Source of the DNA: Sphingobacterium spiritivorum ATCC 33861
GTDB lineage: Bacteria; Bacteroidota; Bacteroidia; Sphingobacteriales; Sphingobacteriaceae
Direction: 5' to 3'
NCBI RefSeq assembly: GCF_000143765.1
Contig: NZ_GL379770.1
Location: 2,134,903-2,198,902, forward strand
Length of the DNA: 64,000 bases
How positions within the stretch are numbered: the first letter of the stretch is position 1; each line of letters opens with the position of its first letter. Shown here one piece after another: positions 33,676-44,200 of the stretch. The position numbers and the translations under genes were made by a program. Under the pieces are notes generated by a model. The model had not been told where the DNA came from. It did not search any database and was given only the letters and a program-made list of their open reading frames with translations.

Positions 33676-35160
33676 TTAATAGCCTGGATTCTGAACAAGA
33701 TTCGGGTTTCTGTTTAATTCACTCTGCGGAATAGGAAGCCATACTCTGTTATCGTTCATCCCATAATTCATTAATGTACTGTTGCCTCCACAGATAAGAC
33801 GATATTCTTTAAGGTTGTCCATGGTGGATTTCAGCATCCCTGTCCGTTGTAAAGAGTACCAGCGATCACCTTCAAATGCAAATTCTAACCTGCGTTCATT
33901 CAGTATCGCACGCAACAAAGCATCTTTATTCTGAATATCCAAAGCCGGCAGGTCTACACGGTCTCTGACTTTATTCAACGGAGTCAATGCTTCTGCAGAC
34001 CTTCCCAAAGCATTGAGTGCTTCCGCTTTGAGCAACAAAATGTCATCAAATCGCAGGATGTAAATATGATCTCCACTCATCCATCCGCTGGCATGTCTGA
34101 ATTTGTACGCAAAAGGTATCTGTCCAGCCGTTGGACAAGGTTTCCAGAATTCATCAGACCAATCTGCATCGTCAAATAAGATACTGGCATCCTTTCGTAT
34201 ATGATCTCCGGCATCATCAAAAGCTTTTACAAGATCTTTGGAAGGAGTAATATATTTACGCCAGTCATCTCCTGACAGGGATGAAGGAAGCAACATCTGC
34301 GGCCCCCAGTTGGATTGATTGGTTCCTTCCTTGAATTGTATTAGCAATATGCTTTCTTTGTTATCATAGTGTGTACCATCAAATAATTCATCAAAACTAC
34401 TGTGCAAATCGTATCCCAGACGCTCTACTTCCTCTGCATATTGAAGCACTTTATTGTAATCACGATCCGGACGTTGGGCCCAGACTTTTGCCAGCAAAGC
34501 ATATACCGCACCTTTGGTGGCTTTAGACTGACTTAATGAAGAAGAACTATAGGTAGCAGGCAATATCGTTGCATCTTCCAGATCTTTAACAATAAAATTA
34601 TAGACCTCCAGTTCGGGGGATTTTTTAATATTGGCATCTTCCGGATTAATCTTTGCATAAGCTGTCACGATAGGTACTTCTCTAAATTGTCTGACCAGCT
34701 CATAATAAAAAAGAGCTCTCAGAAACTTAGCTTCAGCAATTAAATTCTCTCTGCGGTTGTTGACATCCAAAGCCGGATCCTGTACCTCAGTAGCTTTACC
34801 AATGACCAGATTGGCACGGGATATACCATTGTAAAGCTGCTGCCAGGTGCCGAGTATACGTGAATTGAGCGGAGAGATATCGAGGTCGTCATACTGGTAT
34901 ATTTCATCCGCATCTCCCCCGGCATAGGCATTGTCCGAACGGACATCAGATACTACAAAATACTCCCAAATAAAGTATTCCGTATAGAATGTCTGGTAAG
35001 CACCTACCAGTGCAGCGTCCAGATCACTTGCTGTACGGTACGCATTGCCCGAAGTCGCTTCTGACATGGGCGCATTGTCCAGGAATTTCTCACAGGAAGA
35101 AAGTCCAAGGGTCATCATCATCATGATGAATATGATTCGTATAGAATAATTCGTTCTCAT
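33676..35160 (-). CDS. SusD/RagB-family outer membrane lipoprotein, second locus
   Basis: This 494-residue lipoprotein has a lipobox ending LGLSSC (Cys23). The SusD pattern is clear: EKFLDNAPMSEATSGNAYRT at the N-terminus, LIAEAKFLRALFYYELVRQF in the helical repeat and LNRNPNLVQNPGY at the end. It pairs with the SusC gene 12 bases upstream. No enzyme gene follows, so the nutrient cannot be inferred; the operon ends at the terminator just downstream. Confidence 0.94.
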   Translation of the reverse strand: MRTNYSIRIIFIMMMMTLGLSSCEKFLDNAPMSEATSGNAYRTASDLDAALVGAYQTFYTEYFIWEYFVVSDVRSDNAYAGGDADEIYQYDDLDISPLNSRILGTWQQLYNGISRANLVIGKATEVQDPALDVNNRRENLIAEAKFLRALFYYELVRQFREVPIVTAYAKINPEDANIKKSPELEVYNFIVKDLEDATILPATYSSSSLSQSKATKGAVYALLAKVWAQRPDRDYNKVLQYAEEVERLGYDLHSSFDELFDGTHYDNKESILLIQFKEGTNQSNWGPQMLLPSSLSGDDWRKYITPSKDLVKAFDDAGDHIRKDASILFDDADWSDEFWKPCPTAGQIPFAYKFRHASGWMSGDHIYILRFDDILLLKAEALNALGRSAEALTPLNKVRDRVDLPALDIQNKDALLRAILNERRLEFAFEGDRWYSLQRTGMLKSTMDNLKEYRLICGGNSTLMNYGMNDNRVWLPIPQSELNRNPNLVQNPGY

Positions 35161-35172
35161 TACTTCAGGAGA

Positions 35173-38100
35173 TTAAAAGGTTAGGTTTACACCAAAAATA
35201 AATTGTCTGGCCTGTGGATAAGTACCAAAATCGATACCGAAGGCTCCGTTATTGCCATAGGCGCTGGATTCGGGATCATATCCGGAATACCTTGTTACTG
35301 TAAAGATATTTTCACCGGTCAGATAACAGCTCAATTCCGCTATTTTCAATTTATTGAGTAAGTTAGTTGGAAAACTATAGCTAAACGTTGCAGATTTCAA
35401 CCGCATATAAGATCCGTTTTCAACAAATCGGGAAGAAATGTCTGAATTAGTAACATCTCCATAGATCGCTTTCGGGATATCGGTCTGCTGTCCTGCTGCT
35501 GTCCATCTGTTCAGGACTTTAACAGACTGATTTTTGAAATCATTCATTCCTTCAGTTTCAATCCGGGTAGCATTGAAGACATCATTACCGGAAATTCCCT
35601 GCAAAAAGAAAGACAGGCCGAAATTTTTATACCGGAAGTTGTTATTCAGACCGAATGCAAATTTGGGATTGGGATTACCGATGATCATTTTATCGGCATC
35701 ATCTATACTTCCGTCATTATTCAGGTCTTCATACTTCATCATTCCCGTAGCAGGATCTACACCAAGAGAGCGGTATCCCCAGAATACACCTAAAGGCAAA
35801 CCCTCACGAATCAATGATACCTCCTGGCGTAAAGGAATGTATCCGTCGAGGATATCCTGTCCTCCTGTATATCCGACCTTATTTCTATTGAGTGAGAAAT
35901 TAAAATCCGTATTCCAGACCAGCTTATTTTTCAGGTTTTTAGAAGATATTGTCAGCTCTAATCCTTTATTTTCCAGATCTCCGATATTCTGTAATGCTCC
36001 TGTAAAACCACTGGAAAGAGCCAGCGGTTTATTTAACAACAGATTCTTTGTCTTCTTATGATATACATCAAAGGCAAATGTCAGCCTGTTGTCTAAGATA
36101 GTTACATCAAGTCCCAGGTTATTCTGTGTTGAAGCTTCCCACTTCAGACTTGTATTTTCCGGAGTGGATGGTCCCGTACCGGCTACGACCTGACCACCCT
36201 GAATCATGTTGATTCCGGGTGATACGATCCCGTACCAGCTGTAGGCGCCGATTGCATCATTACCTACCTGTCCCCATGAATACCTGATCTTCAGGTCGTT
36301 GATAGCCGATACATCTTTAAGAAAATTTTCCTGAGAAAGACGCCATCCTGCTGAGAAAGAAGGGAAATATCCCCAACGATTGTCCGGACCGAATACAGAA
36401 GAAGCATCCGCTCTGAAATTACTGGACAGCAGATATTTATCGTCAAATGAATAGCGTATACGGCCAATAATGGATATGTTACTCCGCTGACTCTTAGCCG
36501 TTATCGGATTTGTAAATATTGTTCCGCCGTTGACCGTTTGTACAGCAGTACTGTTGAATCCTTTAGATTCAATGCTGCTGGATTCTCCATATTTACGCTG
36601 ACTGGTCACTCCTCCCAATACTTCGAGATTATGTTTTTCCTGAAATGTCTGTTTATATTCTAATGTATTCTCTGACAACCAGTATTCACTCTGCTCATTG
36701 GAAAGATTGGCAATACCCCGGTTAACTCTTCCCCAATCTGTTTTAAACGGATCTAAAAAATAATTGTATTTACTGTTATAATTATCATATCCAAACATGG
36801 ATCTGAATCTCAGATTTTTCAGCAAATCAATATTTGCAAAAATATTCCCGTAGAAACGGTTATTATTATATCCGTTTACGGAACCGTCTATATAGGCTAC
36901 AGGATTGTTAAAAGATAACCGAAGAGGATTAGCTGTAAATGTACCGTCCTCATTGTAGATACCGATAACCGGAGAACTGGTCAGCACATTCATGATCACC
37001 CCGGCATTCCCTGATCCTGAATTATCGATTATATTTTTATCAAACCAGCGGGCATAGCTGATACTTGTACCCACACTCAGCCAGTCATTCACCTTCTGAT
37101 CCAGGTTCATTTTGACAGTACCACGTTTGATAAGGTTTGTTTTTACGACTCCGTTTTCATTGGAATATGCTCCTGAAAGGTAATATTTGGTTTTTGCATT
37201 GCCACCTTCTACTGTCATCTGATAATTCTGAAGTCGGGCCACCCGGAATACTTCGTCACTCCAGTTTGTATTAGCGGTATACTTACTCCAGTCAGCAACC
37301 TGCCCGATTTCGTTCATCAGAGATATATACTGATCTCTGTCCAGTACATCCATTTTCTTTGCAATCCGGCTGAAGCCCGTATAACCAGAGAGTTTTAATC
37401 TGGAAGTACCTTCTTTTCCACGCTTAGTCGTGATCAGAATCACCCCGTTTGCTCCGGAAGCACCATAGATAGCCGCAGATGCGGCATCTTTAAGAACAGA
37501 CACGCTTTCTATATCATTTGGATTAATATCATATATCAACTGAGTCGGCACCCCGTCCACAATGTATAACGGATTACTTCCTGCGGTAATAGAGTTGGTG
37601 CCGCGCACCCGTACACTCATCCCATTCTGTGGTTTACCGGACGGGCGCGTAATCATCACGCCGGCAGATTTACCTTCCATAGAATAGCCCAGATTTGTAG
37701 ATGGTCTGTCATCAAAATCTTCTGATGTAACCGTACTGATTGCTCCAAGTACATCTTTTCTCTTTTGCTCCCCATATCCCACCACTACGACTTCATCCAG
37801 GGCACTATTGGATACATCAAGTACCACAGTCAGGTATCCCCGATCTTGTACAGACACTTCCTGAGCTACGAATCCGACAGAACTTACCATGAGAAGATCA
37901 CCTGGACTGGCTGTAATCTCAAATTCACCGTTATCTTTTGTAGCTGTAGCTTCACGTGTATTCTTCACTTGTACTGTGGCTCCTTTGATAGCCTGCCCGT
38001 CTTTTCCGCTGACTTTACCTTTTATGGTTGTTTGTACATCCGTTGTATTTTCTGTCTTAGTCATTTTAGCAACTGAAGATCGTCTTATAACAATAGCTTT

Positions 38101-38439
38101 GTCTTCAATTACAAAATCCAGTGCAAAGGGAGCCAACAGCTGTGAAAGTCCCTTATTCAGGGTGACTCTCTTCAAATCGATTTCTTCGACTCGCAGGCGA
38201 TCCACGGTACCGGATTCACTGATCACATCATATTTGGTCTGTTTCTTTATTTCTTTTAAAATATCGGTGAGCCGCGCATTTTTTCCTTTTAGCGTGACTA
38301 ACTGTGCATGTGTAAGAGCCTGCACCTGACAGAGGGCTGCCACCATGAATAATGTAATGAGTTTCATCACAATTAGTATTTTTCGGACAGAAGAGTATCT
38401 GCAATAGCCTTCATTCCCATAATTAGAGGTTATTTTCAT
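35173..38439 (-). CDS. SusC/RagA-family TonB-dependent transporter with STN domain, second locus
   Basis: This 1088-residue protein has a signal segment around residues 25-46, an STN domain near 52-105 (KNARLTDILKEIKKQTKYDV) and a regulatory beta-sandwich (VSGKDGQAIKGATVQVKNT). The plug carries SAAIYGASGANGVILITTKR, and a full barrel ends in a C-terminal FGVNLTF. The STN domain and the FecR/sigma genes immediately upstream make it a signal-transducing importer like the first locus. No enzyme neighbour reveals its ligand. Confidence 0.94.
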   Translation of the reverse strand: MKITSNYGNEGYCRYSSVRKILIVMKLITLFMVAALCQVQALTHAQLVTLKGKNARLTDILKEIKKQTKYDVISESGTVDRLRVEEIDLKRVTLNKGLSQLLAPFALDFVIEDKAIVIRRSSVAKMTKTENTTDVQTTIKGKVSGKDGQAIKGATVQVKNTREATATKDNGEFEITASPGDLLMVSSVGFVAQEVSVQDRGYLTVVLDVSNSALDEVVVVGYGEQKRKDVLGAISTVTSEDFDDRPSTNLGYSMEGKSAGVMITRPSGKPQNGMSVRVRGTNSITAGSNPLYIVDGVPTQLIYDINPNDIESVSVLKDAASAAIYGASGANGVILITTKRGKEGTSRLKLSGYTGFSRIAKKMDVLDRDQYISLMNEIGQVADWSKYTANTNWSDEVFRVARLQNYQMTVEGGNAKTKYYLSGAYSNENGVVKTNLIKRGTVKMNLDQKVNDWLSVGTSISYARWFDKNIIDNSGSGNAGVIMNVLTSSPVIGIYNEDGTFTANPLRLSFNNPVAYIDGSVNGYNNNRFYGNIFANIDLLKNLRFRSMFGYDNYNSKYNYFLDPFKTDWGRVNRGIANLSNEQSEYWLSENTLEYKQTFQEKHNLEVLGGVTSQRKYGESSSIESKGFNSTAVQTVNGGTIFTNPITAKSQRSNISIIGRIRYSFDDKYLLSSNFRADASSVFGPDNRWGYFPSFSAGWRLSQENFLKDVSAINDLKIRYSWGQVGNDAIGAYSWYGIVSPGINMIQGGQVVAGTGPSTPENTSLKWEASTQNNLGLDVTILDNRLTFAFDVYHKKTKNLLLNKPLALSSGFTGALQNIGDLENKGLELTISSKNLKNKLVWNTDFNFSLNRNKVGYTGGQDILDGYIPLRQEVSLIREGLPLGVFWGYRSLGVDPATGMMKYEDLNNDGSIDDADKMIIGNPNPKFAFGLNNNFRYKNFGLSFFLQGISGNDVFNATRIETEGMNDFKNQSVKVLNRWTAAGQQTDIPKAIYGDVTNSDISSRFVENGSYMRLKSATFSYSFPTNLLNKLKIAELSCYLTGENIFTVTRYSGYDPESSAYGNNGAFGIDFGTYPQARQFIFGVNLTF

Positions 38440-38570
38440 TATATTTGATTAGTGTAAGGTTTTACATTGGTAATACTTGTAGTTTGTACAATGTAGAATA
38501 TATACTATCTCTGCTAGAGAAGCCTTCAACCTTCTCTAGCTTATTTTATATATATGCTATCGGTTAATGG

Positions 38571-39734
38571 TTATTTTGGACTCATATATATCCTCCTTCC
38601 TTCTATTCGGTATTTTATATTTTCATTCGTTAGTTGTATCAGTTTCAACACCTTGTCGATCTGTTCGGATTTAGAAATAGACCCCCAGATCAATATTTTT
38701 GCAATCTCCGGATCGACAGTTATATCAGCGTCGTACCAGCGGCCTACCTTCAGCATGACCTGATCCAGACGCTCATTATTAAATATAAATTCGCCATTCT
38801 TCCATGCGATGCTTTCTTCCATATTGAACGATTCCACAGTCAGTGATTTAGCGGTATTTACAGTCTGCTGTCCCGGTGTGAGATGGGTTTTGTAAAGCCC
38901 CTGCTTAGCGAGTACCTCTACTTTCCCTTCTAACAGGGACACTCTTGATACCGATTCTCCGTCATATGAGTTCACATTAAAATGTGTTCCTAAAACACGG
39001 ACTTCTTCTTTACCTGTTTTCACAATAAAAGGTTTCCTGGCATCTTTTGCGACTTCAAAATAAGCCTCTCCCTGTAATTCAACTATACGCTTATCTCCGA
39101 CAAATGCTATTGGAAATCTGATCGCTGATGCTGCATTCAGCCATATCCGGGTACCGTCACTCAATTGGATTTGATATTGTCCCCCATTTGGGGTAGATAC
39201 GCTGTTATCAACAATTTCGTGAGAATTCAGCGCTTCAATCGATCTTACTGTATAGTTAATTTCCCCTTGTCTGGTTTTGACAATTTCAACTCCGTTTCTT
39301 TTAAGAAAAATACCTGTATCAAGTTGTTCCAGATCGTAGGCGTTACCATCTCCCATTTGCAGATTTCCTTTACTGGATCCGGGTACAATTACAGCAGTTT
39401 TGGCATACTGATGCTGAACATTCTCCTGTCTGAGGTACAAAATAATGCCTGCACTTATCAGTATCAAAACAGAAGCTGCCCAATACAGTATACGCCTGGA
39501 AGGATAAATCTTTTTATTACGGGGCGGGACTGTCATTCCGGCCCGAAGCTGAATATTTTTGTAAAGATCTGAAGCTACAGCATCCAGCTCTTCAGCAGTA
39601 TGGTCCGTCACAATATGGTCCTCAAAAGAGAAATACCATTCATCAAATTCTTGCTTTTCAGCTGCTGAAATTGTTCCGTTAAGCCATTTTTCGGCCAAAT
39701 ACTGGAGTCTCTGCGGTTCCGGTTTCTGCTTCAT
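38571..39734 (-). CDS. FecR-family anti-sigma factor, second locus
   Basis: This 387-residue protein has an N-terminal cytoplasmic anti-sigma part and one membrane helix near 82-100 (ILYWAASVLILISAGIILYL). The periplasmic FecR domain (STPNGGQYQIQLSDGTRIWL) and C-terminal STN-binding domain (RLDQVMLKVGRWYDADITV) follow. It is the counterpart of the FecR at 31560. It lies 131 bases upstream of susC and 54 bases downstream of the sigma gene. Confidence 0.93.
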   Translation of the reverse strand: MKQKPEPQRLQYLAEKWLNGTISAAEKQEFDEWYFSFEDHIVTDHTAEELDAVASDLYKNIQLRAGMTVPPRNKKIYPSRRILYWAASVLILISAGIILYLRQENVQHQYAKTAVIVPGSSKGNLQMGDGNAYDLEQLDTGIFLKRNGVEIVKTRQGEINYTVRSIEALNSHEIVDNSVSTPNGGQYQIQLSDGTRIWLNAASAIRFPIAFVGDKRIVELQGEAYFEVAKDARKPFIVKTGKEEVRVLGTHFNVNSYDGESVSRVSLLEGKVEVLAKQGLYKTHLTPGQQTVNTAKSLTVESFNMEESIAWKNGEFIFNNERLDQVMLKVGRWYDADITVDPEIAKILIWGSISKSEQIDKVLKLIQLTNENIKYRIEGRRIYMSPK

Positions 39735-39788
39735 AATAAAGGGTTATATAAGTAAGCCCCCTGAAACAGCAATATCCCTTAGTGAAAA

Positions 39789-40391
39789 TTAAAAATTCTT
39801 TAAATAATGTATAAGATGTACAAAGGCAAGAATACCCAGATCATTACGGATATGCTTACGGGCCTTGGTGAGGTGGGCTTCGACCGTTTTCTCAGATATA
39901 TTAAGTTCTTTTGCGATTTCCTTCTGGCTATACTCCTTCTCTACCCGTAGTCTGAAGACTAATTGACACTTTTCAGGAAGTACACGGATAGATTGTTCGA
40001 GTGATTCCAGCAGTTCTTTTGTTTCCAGCTCATTTACTGTAGAATCATCTCGTTCTGAAATAGAAGTCCGCAAGATATTACGATGCAGTTCGAGATGCCC
40101 CTGTCTGGATAATGACTTAAGAATCTCATATTTAGTAGCTGTAGCAAAATATACGGCAAAATTTTTGGTCAGCTCAAAAGAACTCCTTTTACGCCAAAGA
40201 TTGAGAAAGATATTCTGAACAATTTCATAAGCATCCTCTTCATTAGCCAGCCGATTCTTAGCCGACAGAAATATGCCTGTCCAGTGTCGTTTATAGATTT
40301 CATTAAAAGCATGCTGCCGGCTATCACGCAATAACGCCACCAGTTGTTCTTCCGATAAGGATGCCACATCAACCATACTATTTAATTCCAT
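39789..40391 (-). CDS. ECF RNA polymerase sigma factor, second locus
   Basis: This 200-residue sigma-70 factor has region 2 at about residues 30-95 (NEEDAYEIVQNIFLNLWRKR) and region 4 near 135-185 (LPEKCQLVFRLRVEKEYSQK, then EIAKELNISEKTVEAHLTKA). It heads the second leftward sigma-FecR-susC-susD cluster. It diverges from the rightward gene at 40642, with 250 bases between. Confidence 0.93.
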   Translation of the reverse strand: MELNSMVDVASLSEEQLVALLRDSRQHAFNEIYKRHWTGIFLSAKNRLANEEDAYEIVQNIFLNLWRKRSSFELTKNFAVYFATATKYEILKSLSRQGHLELHRNILRTSISERDDSTVNELETKELLESLEQSIRVLPEKCQLVFRLRVEKEYSQKEIAKELNISEKTVEAHLTKARKHIRNDLGILAFVHLIHYLKNF

Positions 40392-40586
40392 TTCTCTTGT
40401 GCATAAATGTAAGAGTTTTATTCTTATACAAGATAGCGAGCTTCTACAAATATATTTTTTAATATTTCATGAGCATTCCATACAGCAGACTTTCTGTCAA
40501 AATAATTTCACCGACAGAAGCCCCGTTTTTGCCGAGTTTTTACCCGTATTGATCTAATCTCTATTCCCAGGCAGCATATTCTACCC

Positions 40587-40594
40587 TACTTTTG
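40587..40594 (+). promoter_or_regulatory. -7 promoter box upstream of the NTF2-like gene
   Basis: TACTTTTG fits TAnnTTTG perfectly and lies 47 bases before the ATG at 40642. I see no good -33 element at the expected distance. Confidence 0.45.
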
Positions 40595-40641
40595 ATTCAA
40601 ACAATAACACATAACAACAAAAACTAAAGAAACTAAATAAC

Positions 40642-41067
40642 ATGAAAAACGCAATCAAATCCATCGCGACTGCCCTGATCCTGGTTACTTCATTAAGTGC
40701 CTTCGCAGGCGAAAATACAAACCCGGTAAAAACTAATTCGGTAAGTACAGTCAAATCATTTCTGGAAGCAACCACATTAGGTAACCTGAACTTTAACAAT
40801 CAGCTATTCGCTAAAGACTTTGAATACTATACTGCAAGTAAACCAAATGAAAAATTCAACAAAAACCAATACACTGAATTCCTGAAAAACACCAAAGGAT
40901 TGCAGTACGACTGTATCACTTCATACCAGGTACTGGATGAAAACAGTGATATCTGTGTAGCAAAAGCAACTATGGCTTTTAAGAGTTTCACACGTGTAGA
41001 CTACATAACCCTTACACGCAGCCAGGATGTCTGGAAAGTGAGTAAAGTGGTAACCACATACCCCTAA
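40642..41067 (+). CDS. Small secreted NTF2-like (SnoaL/lumazine-binding-like) protein
   Basis: This 141-residue protein has a signal peptide (ALILVTSLSAFA, cleavage near 23). The remaining ~115 residues have the pattern of an NTF2-fold cone: an N-terminal helix (VSTVKSFLEATTLGNLNFN), a short segment with LFAKDFEYY, then beta strands ending in YITLTRSQDVWKVSKVVTTY. Such Bacteroidota proteins are annotated as nuclear transport factor 2 or lumazine-binding-like, without known activity. It is monocistronic between its own -7 box and a terminator, and may be well expressed. Confidence 0.7.
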   Translation: MKNAIKSIATALILVTSLSAFAGENTNPVKTNSVSTVKSFLEATTLGNLNFNNQLFAKDFEYYTASKPNEKFNKNQYTEFLKNTKGLQYDCITSYQVLDENSDICVAKATMAFKSFTRVDYITLTRSQDVWKVSKVVTTYP

Positions 41068-41092
41068 AAACCGGGTATTTTTGTTTCAACCT

Positions 41093-41126
41093 AAAGCCTG
41101 CGTGGAGACGCGGGCTTTTCTGTTTT
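41093..41126 (+). terminator. Intrinsic terminator after the NTF2-like gene
   Basis: AAAGCCTGCG and CGCGGGCTTT arms (one G-U pair) flank a six-base loop and are followed by a T-rich tract. Confidence 0.8.
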
Positions 41127-41234
41127 TATAAATTTTAAAAAAACAGAAAATCTGTTATGGAATTATAGAACCTTCTGCATCCGTTACCAAAAATTGTACG
41201 TATTATTATAGTTAGAAGTCTTTAAAAGCGGATT

Positions 41235-44200
41235 ATGAAAAACCTTTTATTAATTGTCATTGCCTTATTCCCTCTTTTTGTAAAAGCACAAAAGAAAGAA
41301 AGCTCGCCCAAATGGAAAAAAGTAGAAGAGCTGATCAACATCAAAAACTATGAACAGACGCTACCGATACTGGCCGATATCAAGGCAGAAGCCCGCTCAT
41401 CAAATAACAGTCCGGAGTGGGTTCGCGCTTTTCTAGCTGAAAACAGAGCACATACCATCAACCAGACTACGGAGTCTTCTTTTAAAGTGCTTCAGAACCA
41501 TTTTAAAAATAATATTAAACAGGGAAATCCTCTTGAACAACAGGTTCTGACAAATTTCTATGCCGTATTCTTATCTGCGAACATCCACCAGTTACTGGAA
41601 AAAAGTGCGATTGTCCCGGTACAGAGAGCTACCGAACTCTATAAAATAGACTCCATATTCAGACAGTCCTTAGCAGATAAAGAGAGATTACTCGAGGAAA
41701 AGACTGAAGACTGGGCGACACTTCTCACTTCTTCTCAGAATATAGAACTTGCGCCTACCTTATACCATTTATTAGCTTATAATTATCTGAGTTTTCTGGA
41801 TGAACAGCGTGATCAAAGCACAAAAGTTGATTCACTAAAAAAAGAAATCAAAGCGGTCAATATAAAATATCATTATGACAACGCGAATGCCTATCTCCAA
41901 TACCTGAATGTATTAAACCAGAGTTATTGGGATATAAACAATAATTACAGCAGTATCAAAAAAAAGCTTGACTCCACTTATTCGGATTACAATGCATATG
42001 TAATAGCTTCCATTGCCCGAAATGCTCCGACTAAAAAAGAAGCTGTAACATTATTGAAGAGCTCATTACAAAAATATCCAAACAGCCCGTGGCTGGGTAA
42101 TGTAAAACAAATCCATAATGCTCTGACTAAAGCTGAAATAGATATTAGCCACCCTGCATTCGCTCCTGCAAATCAATATACACCGATACAGATTAAGCAG
42201 CGGAATGCAGACCAATTGTATATCCGGGTATATAACAGAACCAATACGCCAAAAAAATTCAGACAATTTAAAGTCAACAATGATTCTTTAACAAATTTAG
42301 TAACATTCGATGGTCAGCTGGTTTATGAAGATAAAGTTAGCCTAAAGGTATTTGATGATTACGAAAACCATACTACTACTTATAAGCTGAATCCTTTTTC
42401 AGCAGGAAATTATACCGTACTGGCATCCAATAATCCTGATTTTAAAGATGATGGTCTTTATCTTACCACTACATATTCTGAACTGACAATTAGTGATCTG
42501 TTTGTTTCAGCCACCAAAGAGAAAGAGGATGAAAACAAGTCCTTATCTACTTATAAAGTATTACTGATCAACCGTATTTCGGGTATTCCTTATGCGAATA
42601 AAAAAATAGGAATATATCAGGATAAAAGAAGAGAGCTCATCCATATAGGCGATAAGAAAACAAACTCTGCGGGTGAACTTACATTTAGCAGCCAGGATGA
42701 TCTGAGCGATTTTCAATTATACATCCCTGAAGAAAACCAATTAGTAGATCTTCTGGAACTTAATGATGTAGAAGACCATACCAGAAGAGGACAAGAGGAA
42801 GAAAATAACGGAGAAAAAATAAAGAGTCTGATCATGACGGATCGGTCTATTTACAGACCCGGTCAGACCGTATATCTCAAAGCTATTCTGTATAACAGTG
42901 CGATACTCAATGGAAAGATCATGGCTAGTGAGAAAGTAAAACTTTACCTAAAAGATGCAAATAATCAACTGGTAGATTCGCTATTGCTCAATACAAATAC
43001 TTTTGGCTCTGTAAATGGTGAATTCCGTTTACCGGTAAAAACTTTGAGTGGAAATTTCAGAATTGAACTTACACATAACGGACAACAGCTTGAATCCGAT
43101 TATTTCAAAGTTGAAGAATACAAACGGCCTACTTTTAAAGTATTTTTTGAACCTAATAAAGAAACATACAGCAGGACAGATACAGTAAAGTTTGAAGGAA
43201 AAACAGAAACATTATCCGGAGTCTCTTTGCCACAAACTACTATACGCTACTCATTGAAAGTAAGGGATCACAATAACTGGAAGTCTATTTTAACCTATGA
43301 CTCAACGACGGTTACAGATCAGGCAGGCAAGTTCTATATCTCATTACCATTAAGTCTGGACAGCTTAAAAAGCAGCACAAAATTTGGAATAGAGGTAACA
43401 GTTGAAGCAGTAAATACCACCGGCGAGATGCAAACTGCAAGCACAAATTACAAATACGCAGATAAGCAAAGAGCACTATCTCTGGAAATCGTTCCCAATG
43501 TCATGGTGGAAGGGAAATGGAAGGAAATCAAGGTTAATACAACTAACCTGAATTATCAGCCATATGCTTTTGACGGAGAAATTGAAATTTATCGTATCAA
43601 AAAACCTACTGTCATTCTTCCGGATTACCGATCCTACAACAATGAACAGCCGGAATACCACCTGTTTACAGCAGATGAATATGAAAAATATTTCCCTAAC
43701 ACATTTGACCGGATCAAATTTGAAAATAAAAACAAGGAGTTGGTAGGAAAATATCATTTTGATACGCGTGACACCAATATTGTATTTATTGACAGCACCC
43801 ATTTTCCATATGGTCAGTATGAAGTCAAGGCATTTACAGTGGAAGGCCAGGACACGGTAAACTCTTTGTATACGGTTCAGATCTTACATCCGCAGACATT
43901 AAAAACAAGTAATTCAGATTTTTTAATCACCAAATTTGATAAAAACACATATGACCGCAATGAAAAAGTGACCTTACAGCTTCAGACAGATTTTATGGAT
44001 GCAAAAGCCGCTTTTTTATGGGAAGTTATCGGCGGATCCAAGCAACCTACGAAAATCATTCCGCTGGACAAGGGTGAAGGACAATATGTTTTCCAACTTG
44101 ACGGAGACCGAACCATAAATCCTACGACATTGCATATTGCACTTATTAAAGATAATAAAATACAGCTCCTGACACAGAGAGTACCAGTGCTCACTTCTGA